A DNA stretch of 8,853 nucleotides from contig JAFZZD010000466.1 in NCBI GenBank assembly GCA_017615955.1, positions 1 to 8,853 of the forward strand. The letters are read 5' to 3'. The notes beneath the pieces are model-generated. The model did no database searches. It was not told where the DNA came from and saw nothing but the letters and a program-made list of their open reading frames with translations. Positions 1-6,074 of this stretch are shown here, one piece after another; positions within the stretch are counted from its first letter, which is position 1; each line of letters opens with the position of its first letter. The translations under genes and the position numbers were made by a program. The DNA comes from Victivallales bacterium. GTDB lineage: Bacteria > Verrucomicrobiota > Lentisphaeria > Oligosphaerales > Oligosphaeraceae.

Positions 1-3
1 GCA

Positions 4-819
4 TTATTGTGATTCTATATGCGTGCCTTTTGGTAAGGCAACCTGAGTGGGCGCCGCCTCGGCGCCCACAACGAATTTGTCCAAATCTTTTGCCATAGCC
101 GTAGGATATGGCAGGTCCTTCACTATGTTTCTCCAGCGCTGGATGTTCTCCTCGCCATGCCACTCGTCTCCTATGTGGTGGAACACCAGTCTGCCGAAGT
201 CCTGCTTCGCCAAAGTGGGAATTGCCTTGGCAAGGTGGAAATGTGTCAGCTCGCAGAACGCAATGTCCGCCGACAGCCCTTGCGGGAAGTCGTGGAAATC
301 CCTGGACAGGTCACCCGTGAAGAGAATGCGCTTTGTCGCGGCTTGCAGCAAGAGCGCATAACTTGGATATGCCAGGCCTTCGTTGCTGAAATGGTCCGTG
401 GCGTATGCGGTCACCTGCAAGCCAGGTATGTCAAGGACTTTGCCTGGCGCAAGCACACGAAATCGTATGTTCTGGGAAAGCGGGCGATGCGCAAGGCCAT
501 AGAATGCGCGTATCGCAGCCTCCGCGTCGGCCTCTGGAAGCCAGACATCCAGCTCATAGTCCGCTGGCATTCTCTTGGACTGGTATTTCAGCATGTCTGG
601 CAGACCGCCAAAATGGTCCTCATGCATGTGGGTGATGAATATATGCCTTATTGCGTTTAGTTTTGCACCGCAGCGCCTGAGCTGCGCCAGCGCTGGCGTT
701 CCGCAGTCAATCAGCACGGAGCAGGCAGGCATTTCCACCAGCGTGGAACAATTGAAGCGCTCCACCGTGGGGTCGCCATGGGAGGTGCCCAGTGTGGTTA
801 TGGTGATGCAATCGCTCAA
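4..819 (-). CDS. Metallo-beta-lactamase-fold hydrolase (RNase Z/phosphodiesterase-like)
   Basis: The 271-residue product is a soluble metallo-beta-lactamase-fold protein. The metal motif HMHEDH lies at residues 64-69 (H64, H66, D68, H69), with further likely ligands at H143, D170 (in LFTGD) and H214/H215. The opening TITTLGTSHG resembles RNase Z-like and phosphodiesterase-like members, but the substrate cannot be read from sequence. No signal peptide is seen, so it is probably cytoplasmic. The start is TTG, supported by a GGAGG site 4 nt upstream and by a 4-nt TTGA overlap with the stop of the preceding LacI-type gene, which implies translational coupling; no ATG lies nearby. Oddly, residues about 250-262 are encoded by a REP-like repeat that also occurs at 1952-1988, so the natural C-terminus may have been replaced or extended. 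Family call is confident; function is unknown. Confidence 0.9.
   Translation of the reverse strand: MSDCITITTLGTSHGDPTVERFNCSTLVEMPACSVLIDCGTPALAQLRRCGAKLNAIRHIFITHMHEDHFGGLPDMLKYQSKRMPADYELDVWLPEADAEAAIRAFYGLAHRPLSQNIRFRVLAPGKVLDIPGLQVTAYATDHFSNEGLAYPSYALLLQAATKRILFTGDLSRDFHDFPQGLSADIAFCELTHFHLAKAIPTLAKQDFGRLVFHHIGDEWHGEENIQRWRNIVKDLPYPTAMAKDLDKFVVGAEAAPTQVALPKGTHIESQ
34..70. repeat. REP-like palindromic repeat, copy 1
   Basis: This 37-bp unit matches 1952-1988 at 36 of 37 positions in the same orientation. It has a unique flank (TAAGGCAACCTGA) followed by a hairpin at 47-69 with a 9-bp stem GTGGGCGCC/GGCGCCCAC and a 5-nt loop. It lies inside the 3' end of the hydrolase reading frame and ends about 28 bp before that gene's stop codon. 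No T-tract follows on the minus strand, so it is not a classic intrinsic terminator, although it could protect mRNA ends or terminate weakly. Confidence 0.85.
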
Positions 820-1787
820 AAGTCCTCCATTATGTCATTGGGGTGCGAGGAATACTTGCTAGCCTCGACACAGGGCAGCAGCAAATTGCGGGATGTCTCG
901 CATTTCTCCACTGCCTTGATCAGCGTCAGCGCCCCGACCTCGCCCAGCCTGGTGGAATTGTGGTAGCTGCAGCACTTCAGCGGATAGCCCGTCTCCATGC
1001 AAGTTTCAGGCGAACAGAACACCGCGCTGCGTCCCACAGCATTTGCAGCCTCGGCAAACCACTTCTTCAATGCAGGTCCTTCGCCGCGGAACAGACAGGC
1101 CACATCATCAGGAGCCGTTCCATCAAACATGTCCAGCGGCGCACTTTCTCCTGACATGCCATATTTTGCGCAAAGGGAAGGGAATGCTGTGGACAGCCCC
1201 TCGTCCATTGCCAGATTGACTGGATCACGGCTGTACAAAATGGCCTTGCGGTATCCATGGCTCGCGAATGCCTTCAGCCATTTTCGCGCCCAGGCATTCA
1301 TGTCAGTCATCACGCTCAAGCAATGCTCGCCGCAGCTGCGCCTGTTCAGGCAAAGCACAGGTATGTCCAGCTGATTCAGCTTCTCAAAAACAGGCGAGGC
1401 CAAAAGACGCGCCACCACCAGCAAGCCATCAAGACGCCGCTGCATCAAGTTGCTCTCCAGCTTCTCATTCCAGCCAAAGAACAAGGGCAGATTGTAGTCG
1501 CTCTTGGATATGGCATCCGCCACGCCATGGAACATCCCCATGAAATGCGGCGAAAACGACTGAACATTCTTCTTCGGCAGCAGCAGACCCAGCGAATAGC
1601 TCCTGCTCAAGGCCAGGCCACGCCCTGACACCGAGGGATGATACCCGAACTGCCCTGCTATGGAAAGTATGCGCTCACGCGTCTCCGCGGACAGTTTCTC
1701 CCGCTTCGCAGGATTGCCTGAAAACGCATAGCTGGCGGCAGTCTTGCTCACATTCGCCAAATCGGCTATTTTCTGCAATGTGACCAT
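816..1787 (-). CDS. LacI-family transcriptional regulator
   Basis: The 323-residue product has an N-terminal helix-turn-helix (VTLQKIADLANVSKTAASY, residues 2-20), a hinge-helix region near residues 51-60 (SGRGLAL, with L58 where LacI members insert a leucine into the minor groove), and a periplasmic-binding-protein-like sensor domain from about residue 65 to the end. Length is close to the usual 330-340. The ligand is probably a sugar, but this is not readable. I chose the ATG at 1787 because it gives the standard family N-terminus (MVTL-x-DIA-like); a TTG at 1808 would add seven non-family residues that overlap an inverted repeat. No clear Shine-Dalgarno precedes the ATG. The recognition helix has TAAS instead of the usual TVS. 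It is followed by a coupled hydrolase gene and lies downstream of a GH39-like glycosidase, which is a plausible target. Autoregulation is suggested by the operator-like repeats directly upstream. Confidence 0.92.
   Translation of the reverse strand: MVTLQKIADLANVSKTAASYAFSGNPAKREKLSAETRERILSIAGQFGYHPSVSGRGLALSRSYSLGLLLPKKNVQSFSPHFMGMFHGVADAISKSDYNLPLFFGWNEKLESNLMQRRLDGLLVVARLLASPVFEKLNQLDIPVLCLNRRSCGEHCLSVMTDMNAWARKWLKAFASHGYRKAILYSRDPVNLAMDEGLSTAFPSLCAKYGMSGESAPLDMFDGTAPDDVACLFRGEGPALKKWFAEAANAVGRSAVFCSPETCMETGYPLKCCSYHNSTRLGEVGALTLIKAVEKCETSRNLLLPCVEASKYSSHPNDIMEDF
824..828 (-). promoter_or_regulatory. Shine-Dalgarno site supporting a TTG start
   Basis: GGAGG on the minus strand lies 4 nt before the TTG at 819-817, inside the last codons of the LacI-family gene. 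It fixes the start of the hydrolase gene and explains coupled translation across the TTGA overlap. Confidence 0.7.
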
Positions 1788-1791
1788 GTTA

Positions 1792-1805
1792 GTTAATCGG
1801 TTAAC
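1792..1805. promoter_or_regulatory. Putative LacI-family operator, GTTAATCGGTTAAC
   Basis: This 14-bp site has perfect arms GTTAA/TTAAC around TCGG, with the CG dinucleotide exactly at the centre (1798-1799), as is typical of LacI-family operators. It begins only 4 bp upstream of the regulator's ATG and lies downstream of the TATAAT box, a position suited to autorepression. Binding is inferred. Confidence 0.6.
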
Positions 1806-1834
1806 CAAGGGAATAAATAAAAAAAGATTTTGCG

Positions 1835-1845
1835 GTTAATTTAAC
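1835..1845. promoter_or_regulatory. Second GTTAA/TTAAC inverted repeat
   Basis: GTTAATTTAAC repeats the arms of the site at 1792-1805 but with a one-base spacer and no central CG. It lies about 42 bp away centre to centre, roughly four helical turns, and 4 bp downstream of the TATAAT box. It may be an auxiliary regulator site, or simply AT-rich sequence. Confidence 0.35.
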
Positions 1846-1849
1846 ACAA

Positions 1850-1855
1850 ATTATA
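1850..1855 (-). promoter_or_regulatory. Putative -10 box (TATAAT) of the regulator-hydrolase operon
   Basis: A perfect TATAAT is read on the minus strand about 63 nt upstream of the regulator's ATG, in a markedly AT-rich stretch (about 1807-1868). No good -35 hexamer is seen 16-18 nt further upstream, where the sequence is G-rich (AGGGGG). The call therefore rests on the -10 box, the AT-rich context and the adjacent operator-like repeats. Confidence 0.4.
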
Positions 1856-1951
1856 ATTTTACAAATTGAGTACCCCCTTTAACGCAGAAGCACTGGAAAC
1901 CAAATCGTGCAACCTCAAACAACAATGTCAATGTTGGTTGCGTGTTCCCGC

Positions 1952-1988
1952 TAAGGCAACCTGAGTGGGCGCCGCCGCGGCGCCCACA
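1952..1988. repeat. REP-like palindromic repeat, copy 2
   Basis: This second copy of the unit at 34-70 differs at one base, which extends pairing of the hairpin at 1965-1987 to about 10-11 bp (GTGGGCGCCGC/GCGGCGCCCAC around a central C). It lies about 40 nt downstream of the glycosidase stop codon. Both copies therefore sit at the 3' end of a minus-strand gene in the same orientation. There is no T-tract on the minus strand. The remaining spacer (1870-1950) shows only a weak imperfect hairpin, GCAACC (1909-1914) with GGTTGC (1936-1941). Confidence 0.85.
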
Positions 1989-2027
1989 TTAAAGCCAGTA
2001 GCGCAGGGAAAAGGTACTGTATAACAC

Positions 2028-3587
2028 TTACACTCCCCTGAAATTCTCCAACCCCTCCTGGAAGATGGAGGCGTCTGTCAGGAACAGAGGATAATCCAGC
2101 ATTGGCATACGGTGGAATTGCCTGAATCTTCCGTAGTTGCCGTCGCTGCAAGTGGACTCCTGCTTGATGCGGTAGATTTTCGCCGTGATCGGGTCAATCA
2201 GCACAGGCTTTTCAAAAACGCCCCAACGTTCGGGATACATCTGGATGCTCACGGCGTGGACATCGTAATTCGACCTGAGATGACTTGGATGATAGTAGGC
2301 GTAGATGGGGACATCACCTTTCCTGAAGCCGCAGACTACAGGGTACAGGTCGTCCAGCGGGCGGGTGGTATATTCCCACGGCGTCTCGTATGGGTGTATC
2401 TCAAAGGACACATTCACGAGACGCGCCTCATCGTCAAACAGCCATGTGAAACTCTGCATGGCCCGCAATGCCAGCTTTGGCTTGTAGTTGTCAGGTTCGG
2501 AGGCGTCGATTATCCCGTATGGGAATACACCCGCGCTGCTGTAGCCGTTGCGGAAATCGCTTGCCGTGAAGTAAGAGGTCATGTCAAGCCCCAGGCGCAG
2601 GTCCGTCAGATAGCGCCTTGTGAGGAAACGTGCCTGATACACCTCGCTTATTTTCGAGGGCATCCCATTTTCGCCCTGCCATATTTGTATTTTCCTCCCG
2701 CTCTCCGCAATGCGGTCGCGTATGAACTGAAGACGCGCTGGCCAGTAGAGTTCTGGTATGGCCTCGTATGGATGATAGGAGAAAATGTCGATGTGTTCCG
2801 CCAGCCCGGCATCGAACAATCCCTGCATGTATTCATTGCAAAGGGAACATCCTGAAATTGAACCGCCGATGACCTTGACATCTTTCAGCGCTGCGCGAAG
2901 CGCCTCCGCAGTGATCTTTACCAGCTTGACATACTCTTCTGGCGGTTCGGCCTCAATCTTGCCACTCAATTCACTGCCTGGCTTCTGCAAAAATCCAGCA
3001 TTGGGCTCGTTCCATACCTCGTAATATGAAACCCGCCCCTCAAAATGACGCGCCATGGCCTGGCAATAGTTTCTCCAGCCGGCAATGGCCTTTTCTCCAA
3101 AGACCGTTGGTGAATAGAAATAACTCCCACGGCAGGGTGGCACATCCATGTAAAGCCCATTACCGAAACTCAGGCTAATCCAAGGCATGATGCCAGCATC
3201 TAGAAGCCCGTTCACAATATGGTCCAGCCAGCCGAAGTCGTATGCGCCTGGCGTCTTTTCAGCCCTTTGCCAGCCAGACTGAAGCCTGGCCCACTTGACG
3301 CCGCTATTCCGTATGAACTTCAGCGTCTGGTCAAAGTCGTATGCCTCCCGATGGTCCAGGACCTCATATCCAATGCCAAGCCGCGATGACTTGACCTCAC
3401 GGCTTGTGCGGAATGGCATGTCCCCTATATATTCAAGCTGATTGGCAAAGCCGTCCCGCTCCGCATTGAAAAGCAACTCCTTGTATTTCTGCAGTTCCTG
3501 CCCCCTGATCTGGTCAATGAACTGCATGTCCGCATGGGGAAGAAATCCGTCCAGCGAGTGATTCTGTTTTTGCGTGCTCTTTGCCAT
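2028..3587 (-). CDS. GH39-like clan GH-A glycoside hydrolase
   Basis: The product is 519 residues from the chosen start (521 from an ATG 6 nt earlier). Residue numbers here count from that earlier ATG. The (beta/alpha)8 barrel spans about residues 65-385. The acid/base glutamate is E196 in YEVWNEPN, and the probable nucleophile is E308 in WQGENG, the usual strand-4 and strand-7 positions of clan GH-A; H274 in SYHPYE is a typical active-site histidine. A C-terminal beta-sandwich-like part follows (about 390-521), with the LIDPITAKIY stretch common in such proteins. No signal peptide is seen, so it probably acts in the cytoplasm on imported oligosaccharides. The nearest family is GH39 (beta-xylosidase or related), but substrate is not readable and another GH-A family is possible. 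The second ATG is preferred because AAGGG lies 6 nt before it and directly abuts the first. No promoter is evident between it and rnfE. Confidence 0.82.
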   Translation of the reverse strand: MAKSTQKQNHSLDGFLPHADMQFIDQIRGQELQKYKELLFNAERDGFANQLEYIGDMPFRTSREVKSSRLGIGYEVLDHREAYDFDQTLKFIRNSGVKWARLQSGWQRAEKTPGAYDFGWLDHIVNGLLDAGIMPWISLSFGNGLYMDVPPCRGSYFYSPTVFGEKAIAGWRNYCQAMARHFEGRVSYYEVWNEPNAGFLQKPGSELSGKIEAEPPEEYVKLVKITAEALRAALKDVKVIGGSISGCSLCNEYMQGLFDAGLAEHIDIFSYHPYEAIPELYWPARLQFIRDRIAESGRKIQIWQGENGMPSKISEVYQARFLTRRYLTDLRLGLDMTSYFTASDFRNGYSSAGVFPYGIIDASEPDNYKPKLALRAMQSFTWLFDDEARLVNVSFEIHPYETPWEYTTRPLDDLYPVVCGFRKGDVPIYAYYHPSHLRSNYDVHAVSIQMYPERWGVFEKPVLIDPITAKIYRIKQESTCSDGNYGRFRQFHRMPMLDYPLFLTDASIFQEGLENFRGV

Positions 3588-3593
3588 ATTCAT

Positions 3594-3598
3594 CCCTT
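3594..3598 (-). promoter_or_regulatory. Shine-Dalgarno site deciding the glycosidase start
   Basis: AAGGG on the minus strand touches the first ATG (3593-3591) but stands 6 nt from the second in-frame ATG (3587-3585). Only the second has workable spacing, so translation probably begins there with MAKST. Confidence 0.65.
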
Positions 3599-3608
3599 GC
3601 TAATTAAA

Positions 3609-3710
3609 GTGGACACTCTGGTGTTCTGTGCCGCCGCGTTTTCGCGGCGGTTAGCTGTGCCTACCAAACGCGGGCGAGAACGCCCGCGCACAGAACACCC
3701 CAATGTCCAC
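3609..3710. repeat. Nested palindromic element, predicted three-way junction
   Basis: Outer 23-nt arms at 3609-3631 and 3688-3710 are inverted repeats matching at 20 of 23 positions (7-bp block GTGGACA, a mostly mismatched 4-nt bulge, and 12-bp block GGTGTTCTGTGC). Inside are two perfect 8-bp hairpins with 4-nt loops: CCGCCGCG-TTTT-CGCGGCGG at 3631-3650 and CGCGGGCG-AGAA-CGCCCGCG at 3669-3688, joined by an 18-nt linker. The element ends 3 nt after the rnfE stop codon and lies 21 nt from the glycosidase's start, filling nearly the whole gap. Neither strand shows a terminator-like T-tract, and no target-site duplication is obvious. It may be a MITE or REP-type cassette, an mRNA 3'-end stabiliser for rnf, or a 5' leader structure for the glycosidase. 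Confidence 0.85.
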
Positions 3711-3713
3711 AGC

Positions 3714-4376
3714 TCACTTCTTCCTGCAAAGATTGCAGGTTTCGCAGCCCAGTTCGGGTGGTATGTAGGTCTTGCCTTCTTTTCTTGCCTTGCGTATGCG
3801 CAGATAGTTCATTCCGGCCAGGAAGCAGCCCAGGACAATAAACGCGCCTGCTGGTTGCTTCAAAATGATGAATGATGTGCGGTCTCCCATAAGCTGCATC
3901 TCAAACAAAGTGCCTTCCGCCAGGAATTCGCGCACGGCACCCAGCGCCATCAAGGCCAGCGTGAAGCCGCAGCCCATGCCGATGCCGTCTAGCAGCGAGG
4001 CGAGCACGCCGTTCTTAGAGGCGAATGCCTCAGCCCTGCCCAGCACAATGCAATTCACCACAATCAGCGGTATGTATATGCCCAGCGTCTTGTTGAGTTC
4101 CGCCGGTGCGTATGCCTTCATCAACAGCTCGATTATGGTAACAAACACGGCAATCACCACGATGAAGCAGGGGATGCGCACCTTGTCAGGTATAAGTTTA
4201 TGCAGCAGCGAAATGCACACGTTGCTGCCTGCCAGCACAAATGTGGTGGCTATGCCCATGCCCAGCGCGTTCTTCGCGCTGCCGGAGACGGCCAGCGTGG
4301 GGCACATGCCCAGCATCAAAACCAGAACTGGGTTCTCCTTCCAGAGTCCTTTGGAAAAATCTTTGAAAATGGACAT
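3714..4376 (-). CDS. rnfE: Rnf complex subunit RnfE (membrane, [2Fe-2S] half-site)
   Basis: This 220-residue integral membrane protein is an inner-membrane subunit of the ion-translocating ferredoxin:NAD+ oxidoreductase. It has about six hydrophobic segments. Family signatures include NPVLVLMLGMCPTLAV near residues 15-30, with C25, and YIPLIVVNCIVLGRAEAFA at 101-119, with C109. In characterised Rnf complexes these two half-membrane cysteines pair with those of RnfA to hold a [2Fe-2S] cluster. Length is normal for RnfE. The C-terminus is unusual in ending CETCNLCRKK, placing C211, C214 and C217 two residues apart. The start ATG has a good AGAGGTG site 7 nt upstream that overlaps the end and stop codon of rnfG, so the pair is probably translationally linked. 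It is the last rnf gene here, with a large palindromic element directly after its stop. Confidence 0.96.
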   Translation of the reverse strand: MSIFKDFSKGLWKENPVLVLMLGMCPTLAVSGSAKNALGMGIATTFVLAGSNVCISLLHKLIPDKVRIPCFIVVIAVFVTIIELLMKAYAPAELNKTLGIYIPLIVVNCIVLGRAEAFASKNGVLASLLDGIGMGCGFTLALMALGAVREFLAEGTLFEMQLMGDRTSFIILKQPAGAFIVLGCFLAGMNYLRIRKARKEGKTYIPPELGCETCNLCRKK

Positions 4377-4382
4377 TTGATA

Positions 4383-5003
4383 TCACCTCTTCACAATGCT
4401 GGGAAATGCGTCCGCCACCTTGTTGACCGCGTTGTACACGGCATTGCTGCTGTATGTGGCACCTGAAATGGGATGCACCCCAGATGATTTAATCGGGACA
4501 TTGGAACCCAGATTGCTGGTTTCCTTGCCAATAAAACTGTCCAAATATACATTCGGCGGCGTGCCAGCCTCCTCCTTTTTGCCGCAGATGAACTTCCAGA
4601 AGGACTTTGGCGTCTTGCGGTCCGTTGCCTTTGTGCCCACGCCAGGCGTCTCGCTATGGGCCGTCACCATGATGCCAGTCACCTTGCCTTCAAGGGAAAG
4701 CCCCACCATGACCTTGACATTGCCGTCAAAGCCACCAGTGCCCACAGCCTCCGCCGCGTATGCAATCAGTTTGCCGGAGGCATCCTTTCCACTGAAGAAC
4801 ACCACGTTTTCAAGCCCCTCGGTCTCCATCCTCTCCATGGCAACAGCCTCTTTAGGCATCACCAGCTTGAGGTTCTCCTGCAGTGCCTTCTGCTCTGCCG
4901 CAGCGCATGGAGCCTCCACCTTGTTGTGCACATATACTAGGGCAGCGCCACAAAACAGGCAGATCAGCCCCAGGCTTGCAACTAGTTTCAACGTGTCTTT
5001 CAT
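4383..5003 (-). CDS. rnfG: Rnf complex subunit RnfG (periplasmic flavoprotein)
   Basis: The 206-residue protein has one N-terminal membrane anchor (about residues 7-25) and a periplasmic FMN-binding domain. The flavinylation motif SGAT lies at residues 180-183, with T183 the expected covalent FMN attachment site in the setting HPISGATYSSNAV. The conserved HSETPGVGTK stretch is at about 116-125. Within Rnf it relays electrons through covalent FMN on the outer face of the membrane. Its ATG overlaps the rnfD stop codon as ATGA and is preceded by a perfect AAGGAGGT inside rnfD. The usual FMN transferase (ApbE) is not encoded in the window and must be elsewhere if T183 is flavinylated. Confidence 0.96.
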   Translation of the reverse strand: MKDTLKLVASLGLICLFCGAALVYVHNKVEAPCAAAEQKALQENLKLVMPKEAVAMERMETEGLENVVFFSGKDASGKLIAYAAEAVGTGGFDGNVKVMVGLSLEGKVTGIMVTAHSETPGVGTKATDRKTPKSFWKFICGKKEEAGTPPNVYLDSFIGKETSNLGSNVPIKSSGVHPISGATYSSNAVYNAVNKVADAFPSIVKR

Positions 5004-6049
5004 GCTTTCCTGACCTCCTTCGCCGCAGTCCTCATGCCAAAGGGCTTGCCAGCAGTGAGCCTGTCAATCAGCGGTGTCAATGCGTTCATAAGGAGAATGC
5101 TGTATGTGACGCCCTCGGGATAGCTTCCCCAGAGGCGCACCACGGCGGTTATCACACCGCAACCCACTGCGAAAATTACGGAGCCAGTGCGGTTCACTGG
5201 CGTCGTGACCATGTCTGTCGCCATGAATACCGCCGCAAATGCCAGACCGCCAGTCATAATATGCATGGTCAGCGGCGCAAAACGTGGGTCATTTGGCGAA
5301 ACTGCGTGTGCAATACCAGTTATAAGCGCAACCGTGCCAATATAGCATACAGGCACCTGCCAGCGTATGATGCGACGCACAATCAGGTAAATGCAGCCTA
5401 TGAGTATCGCAAAGAAACTGGTCTCGCCCAAGGAGCCAGGAATCCTGCCCCAGAACATATCCGCATAGCTGAACGCGCCTCCCTTTGCAAGGCATTCCAT
5501 CCAGTTCATGCTCAAAGGCGTTGCGCTGGTGACAGCCTCCGCCCCAGTGGCCCACACGCCTACGCTCTTGACTGGCAGAATGAAGGTGTTCATTATTCCA
5601 GGCACGCCCAGCAGCAATATCAGGCGCCCCACCATGGCGGGATTGAAGGGATTGTAGCCCAGGCCGCCATACACCATCTTGCCCAGACCCATTGCGAATA
5701 TGGACGCCACCACGCAGCACCATATCGGCGCGGTAGGCGGCAAATTCATTGCCAGTATCAGCCCCGTCAGCGCGGCGCTGCAATCCCCTATCGTGGAACG
5801 CTGCTTCATCATGGCGTTGGCAATAGCCTCCACCGCAACACAGGAGGCCGTCGTGACCAGCATGATCCACAAGGCACGCCATCCAAAATAATACACAGAG
5901 GCAACCGCGCACGGCATCAACGCCAGAATGACGTTCAGCATAATGCCGCGTATGGAAGTATCACTGTGCACGTGGGGGGAACTGCTTACCACCAGCCTGC
6001 TCAAGTCAGGCATTCTCACGCCTTGCACTTCTGTATTCTGCTCTGCCAT
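5000..6049 (-). CDS. rnfD: Rnf complex subunit RnfD (membrane flavoprotein)
   Basis: The 349-residue polytopic membrane protein belongs to the RnfD/NqrB family, with roughly nine or ten hydrophobic segments. Signatures are SSPHVHSD at 22-29, GYNPFNPAMVGR at 131-142, HIMTGGLAF at 263-271, and RLWGSYPEGVTYSILLMN at 305-322. The covalent FMN site is expected at T177 in TSATP (174-178); the canonical motif reads S/T-G-A-T, so serine replaces the glycine here. RnfD is thought to form the ion-conducting core with RnfA and RnfE; whether H+ or Na+ is pumped cannot be told. It follows rnfC by 25 nt and overlaps rnfG by 4 nt. Only a weak, distant AGGGA precedes its ATG. Confidence 0.96.
   Translation of the reverse strand: MAEQNTEVQGVRMPDLSRLVVSSSPHVHSDTSIRGIMLNVILALMPCAVASVYYFGWRALWIMLVTTASCVAVEAIANAMMKQRSTIGDCSAALTGLILAMNLPPTAPIWCCVVASIFAMGLGKMVYGGLGYNPFNPAMVGRLILLLGVPGIMNTFILPVKSVGVWATGAEAVTSATPLSMNWMECLAKGGAFSYADMFWGRIPGSLGETSFFAILIGCIYLIVRRIIRWQVPVCYIGTVALITGIAHAVSPNDPRFAPLTMHIMTGGLAFAAVFMATDMVTTPVNRTGSVIFAVGCGVITAVVRLWGSYPEGVTYSILLMNALTPLIDRLTAGKPFGMRTAAKEVRKA
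5013..5020 (-). promoter_or_regulatory. Strong Shine-Dalgarno site of rnfG
   Basis: AAGGAGGT, a full match to the anti-SD core, lies 9 nt before the rnfG ATG and within the last codons of rnfD. It shows that the host uses canonical SD-led initiation and marks rnfG as well translated despite the ATGA overlap. Confidence 0.7.
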
Positions 6050-6074
6050 AATCTATCGCCATCCCTATTGTGAT

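Noticed and set aside
1788..1808. TTG-initiated N-terminal extension of the LacI-type regulator
   Set aside because: The added residues (MVNRLTN) are absent from the family, overlap the operator-like palindrome, and have no Shine-Dalgarno; the internal ATG gives the standard helix-turn-helix start.
2112..2855. A 247-residue open frame on the plus strand
   Set aside because: It is entirely antisense to the glycosidase gene with its catalytic motifs intact on the other strand; no domain seen.
3609..3710. Ordinary Rho-independent terminator of the rnf operon
   Set aside because: Hairpins are strong but no run of T follows on the minus strand, and two hairpins inside an outer stem are more elaborate than a terminator; weak termination is not excluded.
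4883..6073. A 396-residue open frame on the plus strand
   Set aside because: It is antisense to rnfD and rnfG, both full-length and well conserved, and its His/Arg/Gln-rich translation shows no family signature.
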